Positions 60,528 to 64,000 of a stretch of 64,000 nucleotides of DNA are shown piece after piece. The notes beneath the pieces are model-generated. The model ran no database searches. It was not told where the DNA came from and was given only the letters and a program-made list of their open reading frames with translations. Position numbers and translations under genes: made by a program. Numbering within the stretch: the stretch's first letter is position 1; every line of letters starts with the position of its first letter. The DNA is from Roseospira marina (GTDB lineage Bacteria; Pseudomonadota; Alphaproteobacteria; Rhodospirillales; Rhodospirillaceae), in contig NZ_JACIGJ010000009.1 in the NCBI RefSeq assembly GCF_014197855.1, positions 116,989 to 180,988 of the forward strand, read 5' to 3'.

Positions 60528-60617
60528 TTCCCGTTGCCCTCTTCTCCCGTGTTCTTCCGGGACCGGTCCGGCCGCGCCGGACCGACCCGTTCCGAGCCGC
60601 AACGCGAGATCCCCATC

Positions 60618-62156
60618 ATGGACGGTCCATCCCTTTCCTCCGTCGTCCTGTCGCCCGCACCCGTGTTCGAACTGCGGCACATCTCCAAGCAGTTTCCCGG
60701 GGTCAAGGCGCTCGACGATGTCAGCCTGACGTTCCGGGATCGCGAGATCCACGGCCTGGTCGGGGAGAACGGGGCCGGCAAAAGCACCCTGATGAGCATC
60801 ATGATGGGGCTTCAGCCGCCGGATACCGGCACGCTGGTGCGCCGGGGTGAGGCCGTCAGCTTCGCCGGGTCCACCGAGGCCCTGGCCGCCGGGCTGGGCA
60901 TGGTGCCCCAGGAACTGAACCTCGTGCCCCAGATGACGGTGATGGAAAACGTCCTGCTCGGCTTCGCGCCGGGCAAGATCGGCGGCGTCGTCGTGGACTG
61001 GAAGACGGTGCGTCACCGCGCCCGCGCGGTGCTGGACCGCATCGGCGCTGATGTGTCCACCGACGCCATCGCCGGGGACCTGAGCGCCGCCCAACAACAG
61101 CTTGTGCAGATCGCGCGTGCGCTGGCCCTGGGCGCCGAGATCCTGATCTTCGACGAGCCCACGGCCAGCCTGTCGCTGCGCGAGGCCGATCACCTGCTCG
61201 CCCTGATCCGCCAACTGCGCGAAGACGGCTGCTCGATCATCTACATTTCGCACCGGCTGGAGGAGATCCTCACCCTCTGCGACCGCATCACCGTGCTGCG
61301 CAACGGCTGCAAGGTGGTGGAGCTGGAGGCCGCGGGCACCACGGAAGCCGACCTGGTGCGCAACATGATCGGCCGCGAGGTGACGGCGGGCAAGCGGGTC
61401 GCGCCCACGGACCGCGCCACCCACGACGACACCGTGGCGCCTTTCCTCTCGGTCGAGAGCCTGTCCTGCGCGGGCCATTTCGAGGACATCAGCCTGACCG
61501 TCCGCCCCGGTGAGATCGTCGGCCTCGCCGGTCTGGTGGGCGCCGGACGCACCGAGTTGGCGCGCTGCATCTTCGGCGACCTGCGGCCCACGGGCGGGCG
61601 CATCCTGCGCGAAGGCCGCCCGATCCACCTCCGCCACCCGAGCGACGCCATCAAGGCCGGGCTGGCCTACGTGCCGGAGGAGCGCAAGCGCCTGGGCATC
61701 TTCCCGGTCCTCGGCGTGTCGGAAAACATGACGCTGCCGATCCTGCGCAGCCTGTGCGCCGCCGGGCGCATCAACCGCGCCACGCAGCGTGCCTACGTCG
61801 ACGACTATATCGCCAAGCTGGACATCAAGACGTCGGATCCCGACAAGCCGATCCGCGACCTGAGCGGCGGCAACCAGCAGAAGGTCATTCTGGCCCGCTG
61901 GCTGCTGACCGGCTGTCGGATGCTGATCCTGGACGAGCCGACACGCGGAATCGACGTCAACGCCAAGTTCGAGATTCACGCCCTGCTGCGTCGGCTGGTG
62001 GCCGACGGCATGGCGATTTTGCTGATCTCCTCGGAATTGGAGGAGGTCATTCAGTTGGCCGACCGCGTTCTGGTTATGAACAACGGCCGGCTGAAGGGCG
62101 AGATCCCCGCCTGGGACGCCACCCAGGAAGCGATCCTGAGCATGGCGGTCGGTTGA
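60618..62156 (+). CDS. Sugar ABC transporter ATP-binding protein (RbsA type, two ATPase domains)
   Basis: A 512-residue protein with two fused ATPase domains. Domain 1 (about 17-250) has Walker A GENGAGKSTL and Walker B ILIFDEPTASLS, but its signature is LSAAQQQLVQIARAL, not LSGGQ. Domain 2 (about 275-505) has LSGGNQQKVILARWL and LILDEPTRGIDVNAK, yet its Walker A region reads GLVGAGRTEL, with arginine in place of lysine as in RbsA/MglA. One competent site is therefore expected. The start at 60618 is preferred to upstream in-frame codons. Confidence 0.92.
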   Translation: MDGPSLSSVVLSPAPVFELRHISKQFPGVKALDDVSLTFRDREIHGLVGENGAGKSTLMSIMMGLQPPDTGTLVRRGEAVSFAGSTEALAAGLGMVPQELNLVPQMTVMENVLLGFAPGKIGGVVVDWKTVRHRARAVLDRIGADVSTDAIAGDLSAAQQQLVQIARALALGAEILIFDEPTASLSLREADHLLALIRQLREDGCSIIYISHRLEEILTLCDRITVLRNGCKVVELEAAGTTEADLVRNMIGREVTAGKRVAPTDRATHDDTVAPFLSVESLSCAGHFEDISLTVRPGEIVGLAGLVGAGRTELARCIFGDLRPTGGRILREGRPIHLRHPSDAIKAGLAYVPEERKRLGIFPVLGVSENMTLPILRSLCAAGRINRATQRAYVDDYIAKLDIKTSDPDKPIRDLSGGNQQKVILARWLLTGCRMLILDEPTRGIDVNAKFEIHALLRRLVADGMAILLISSELEEVIQLADRVLVMNNGRLKGEIPAWDATQEAILSMAVG

Positions 62157-62185
62157 GACCGCCCGGCCGGAGCGAACACCTCACC

Positions 62186-62238
62186 ATTCGTCCGGGCCTC
62201 CCATGCGTCCGGGACCCCCTATTTGTCCGGGACCGAGG
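62186..62238 (+). repeat. Three tandem 17-18-bp repeats upstream of the sugar permease gene
   Basis: Imperfect units begin at 62186 (ATTCGTCCGGGCCTCCC), 62203 (ATGCGTCCGGGACCCCCT) and 62221 (ATTTGTCCGGGACCGAGG), sharing the core GTCCGGG. They fill most of the 97-bp gap between ATPase and permease genes and end 15 bases before the permease ATG. Confidence 0.75.
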
Positions 62239-62253
62239 ACAGGAAGACAGACC

Positions 62254-63315
62254 ATGACGACGCAAACGAGGACCGTGGACAGCACGGTCCGGTCCGGAAA
62301 ACCGCGCCTTCAACGGCTTTTCGGGTTCAAGGAAAGCGGCATCCTGCTTGCCCTGATCGGCATGTGCGTGCTGATCAGCCTGATTACGCCGAACTTCCTG
62401 ACCCCCTACAACCTCGCCATCGTGATGCGGCAGGTGTCGTTCATCGGCATCGTCGCGGCCGGGCAGACGCTGGTCCTGCTGCTGGGCGGGATCGACCTGT
62501 CGGTCGGTGCCATCGCCGGGTTGTCGGCCGTGCTGGGCGCCATGCTGATGACGGCGGGCGGGCTCGATCCCTTCGTGGCGATGACCCTGGCCATCGCGCT
62601 CGGCTTCCTGTTCGGGCTCATCAACGGGGTCCTGATCGCCTACCTGAAGCTCAACGCCTTCATCGTCACGCTGGCCACGGGCGAGGTGTTCGCCGGCGCC
62701 ATCCTGGTGCTGACCCGGGGCTACGCCATCACCGGCCTGCCGCCGGAGTTCGCCGTGCTCGGTCAGGGCTCGATCGGGGTCGTGCCGGTGTCGGTGGTGT
62801 TCCTGTTCGCGATCTTCGCCGTGCTGGTCTACATGAGCCAGAACACCCCGTTCGGCCGTAGTATCTTCGCCATCGGCGGCAACCGGGTCGCGGCCCGCTT
62901 CGTCGGCCTGCGGGTGGAGCGCGTGGAGATGACCGTCTACGCCATCGCGGGCATGCTGGCGGCGACCGCCGGTATGCTGTTCGTCAGCCGCATGAGCGCC
63001 GGCCAGCCGACCATCGGGGCGAGCTGGCTGATGCCCTCCATCACCGCGGCCATCATCGGCGGCACGTCCTTGAGCGGCGGCGTCGGCACCGTGCTCGGCA
63101 CCCTGCTTGGGGCGACCTTCATGGGCGTGCTGGCCAACGGCATCGTGCTGACCAACGTCTCGTCCTACTGGGAACGTGTCATCATCGGCCTGTTCGTCAT
63201 CATCGCGGTGTTCGTGGACATGTTCCGCCGCCGCAGCCAGGGGCGCGCGCTCGTGCCGGCCTGGATGATGGCGCTGCGGCCGGGATCGCGGCGTGATGAT
63301 CGAAAACCCCTGTGA
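62254..63315 (+). CDS. Sugar ABC transporter permease (RbsC type)
   Basis: A 353-residue inner-membrane protein with about ten helices. RbsC-family blocks are FIGIVAAGQTLVLLLGGIDLSVGAIAGLSAVLGA, GLINGVLIAYLKLNAFIVTLAT and the coupling region GGNRVAARFVGLRVERVEMTVYAIAGMLAATAGM. Both N- and C-terminal tails are basic. The ATG at 62254 follows AGGAAG. An in-frame ATG at 62203 lies inside the tandem repeats and is less likely. Confidence 0.92.
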   Translation: MTTQTRTVDSTVRSGKPRLQRLFGFKESGILLALIGMCVLISLITPNFLTPYNLAIVMRQVSFIGIVAAGQTLVLLLGGIDLSVGAIAGLSAVLGAMLMTAGGLDPFVAMTLAIALGFLFGLINGVLIAYLKLNAFIVTLATGEVFAGAILVLTRGYAITGLPPEFAVLGQGSIGVVPVSVVFLFAIFAVLVYMSQNTPFGRSIFAIGGNRVAARFVGLRVERVEMTVYAIAGMLAATAGMLFVSRMSAGQPTIGASWLMPSITAAIIGGTSLSGGVGTVLGTLLGATFMGVLANGIVLTNVSSYWERVIIGLFVIIAVFVDMFRRRSQGRALVPAWMMALRPGSRRDDRKPL

Positions 63316-63463
63316 AGCCGGCGGGAGCCTGTTTCACGGCCGATGACTATGATACGGCTTGCGGCACGCATGCCGGGATGGGGCGCGCGCCGGGGCGGGA
63401 TTCGGAAGGATACGGACCATGCCCCGCCATGCGTCGGCCCAGGCTGGAACCATAGGGAAGCAC

Positions 63464-63769
63464 ATGTCTCCGGACGATCGGAAGATGCTCGGCGAACAGC
63501 GCCGCCGGAAAATCCTGGACCTGATCCAGGAAGAGGGGGCGGCGCGCGTCAGCGAACTGAGCCGGTCGTTCCAGGTGTCCGAGCCCACCATCCGCCAGGA
63601 CTTGGAAAAGCTGGAGGCCGAGGGGCTGGTGCTACGTCAGCGCGGCGGAGCCTTCCTGAAAAGCCTACCGCGACAGGTGCAGGAACTGGCCCTGCACCAT
63701 CTCGACCACATGGAAGAAAAAAGGTTCATGACGGAAAATCGGGGAGGGGCGGACAACGGGACGGCCTGA
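63464..63769 (+). pseudogene. DeoR-family regulator, truncated by an insertion sequence
   Basis: The intact part encodes the DeoR helix-turn-helix: RRRKILDLIQEEGAARVSELSRSFQVSEPTIRQDLEKLEAEGLVLRQRGGAFLKSLP. The frame then runs to HHLDHMEEKR (about 63716), after which a normal DeoR protein continues for about 170 residues into an effector domain. Here the frame enters IS-like sequence and stops at 63769 after 101 residues. The product keeps a DNA-binding domain but has no sugar-phosphate-sensing or oligomerisation domain. GGGAAG precedes the ATG. It was presumably the repressor of the adjacent sugar genes. Confidence 0.82.
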
Positions 63770-64000
63770 CACACTGGTAGTTGCGACACGACACAGACTG
63801 CCAGGGAGGCCCCGTTGTCCTTCGATGATCCTATGTCCTGGCTTGGGGGCTGGGAAGGCTACCGCGTTGAGACGGTCGAGCGGCGCGAGGGCGAGCAGCC
63901 GGAAATCTGGATTTTCCTGGGCTTCCAGCCGGGAGCGGCTTTGATCTGCGATGGCTGCGGCGAAGCGGCCGGCGCGGTGCATGACATTGAGTGTCGAGTG
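63723..64000 (+). mobile_element. Left end of an ISL3-like insertion sequence, right end beyond the window
   Basis: DeoR homology stops near 63722. The new sequence begins GGTTCATGACGGAAAATC, plausible as a terminal inverted repeat since ISL3-type ends start with GG and are A-rich inside. A transposase gene starts at 63815. The exact end and the expected 8-bp target duplication cannot be verified without the other end. Confidence 0.75.
63815..64000 (+). CDS. ISL3-family transposase, N-terminal part
   Basis: The frame is open from TTG at 63815 to the window edge (62 codons). GGGAGG lies six bases upstream, and an ATG at 63833 is an alternative start. The sequence GYRVETVERREGEQPEIWIF is followed by a zinc-finger-like CDGCGEAAGAVHDIECR. 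This matches the N-terminal zinc finger region (CxxCG...VHD) of ISL3-family transposases. The DDE catalytic domain lies outside the window. Confidence 0.8.
   Translation, partial: MSFDDPMSWLGGWEGYRVETVERREGEQPEIWIFLGFQPGAALICDGCGEAAGAVHDIECRV

Noticed and set aside
1..64000. CRISPR arrays, rRNA, tRNA or prophage genes
   Set aside because: No regularly spaced 25-40-bp repeats, no rRNA-like or cloverleaf sequences and no phage structural genes were recognised. The tandem repeats present are 11-18-bp units without spacers of CRISPR size.

Overview
The window is very GC-rich and densely coding, with short intergenic gaps, many 4-base ATGA gene overlaps and alphaproteobacterial gene families (UrtABCDE, TRAP DctPQM, DUF1127, single-domain response regulators, FNR-like regulators). 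It most resembles a chromosomal segment of a metabolically versatile Rhodospirillales-type alphaproteobacterium. That placement is an inference from gene families, since no rRNA or other marker is present.

Layout. 1-4407: the start of an aroA-like EPSP synthase gene, a Crp/Fnr regulator flanked by two short tandem-repeat arrays, a tiny membrane-protein ORF, a periplasmic binding protein and a TelA-like protein. 4434-17057: a urea module on the minus strand (urea carboxylase, allophanate hydrolase, UrtABCDE transporter) with a divergent LysR gene. 17076-28062: an acetoacetate/short-chain fatty acid module (atoSC two-component system, divergent atoDAEB with a consensus sigma-54 promoter and an upstream dyad, then ackA-pta). 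28224-37537: a gluconate/idonate-type module (TRAP transporter, LacI/GntR-type regulator, IdnD, 2-hydroxyacid dehydrogenase, IdnO, gluconokinase, beta-hydroxyacid dehydrogenase, small ferredoxin-fold protein), with three copies of the palindrome GTTATCGATAAC or a one-mismatch version at its promoters, followed by the remains of an aldolase gene. 37804-46224: an XRE-cupin regulator and a Liv-type ABC transporter joined to an M20 deacylase and an amidase. 46319-51286: a 10-TM metal exporter, an RsbW-like ATPase, two Kv-like potassium channels (the second with a zinc ribbon) and a CheY-like protein preceded by a 13-bp minisatellite. 51359-55476: phosphoesterase, lipid-kinase-like protein, LysR, DUF1127 protein and bacteriohemerythrin. 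55500-63769: a sugar module (FGGY kinase, two-subunit transketolase, divergent ribose-type ABC transporter, DeoR regulator). Its DeoR gene is cut by an ISL3-like insertion sequence that runs off the right edge.

How the genes work together. Most of the window is a series of self-contained catabolic modules, each with its own uptake system, enzymes and adjacent regulator. Urea is imported and split to ammonia and CO2 by the ATP-dependent route. Acetoacetate is imported, activated, thiolysed and converted to acetate with one ATP. Gluconate/idonate-type acids go to 6-phosphogluconate. The sugar cluster predicts phosphorylation of a ketose followed by two-carbon transfer.

The items most worth a second look are the RsbW-like ATPase/twin potassium channel operon, the split transketolase-kinase-transporter cluster with its IS-broken repressor, several intergenic minisatellites placed just upstream of genes, interleaved inverted repeats after the channel operon, and the architecture of the ato promoter.
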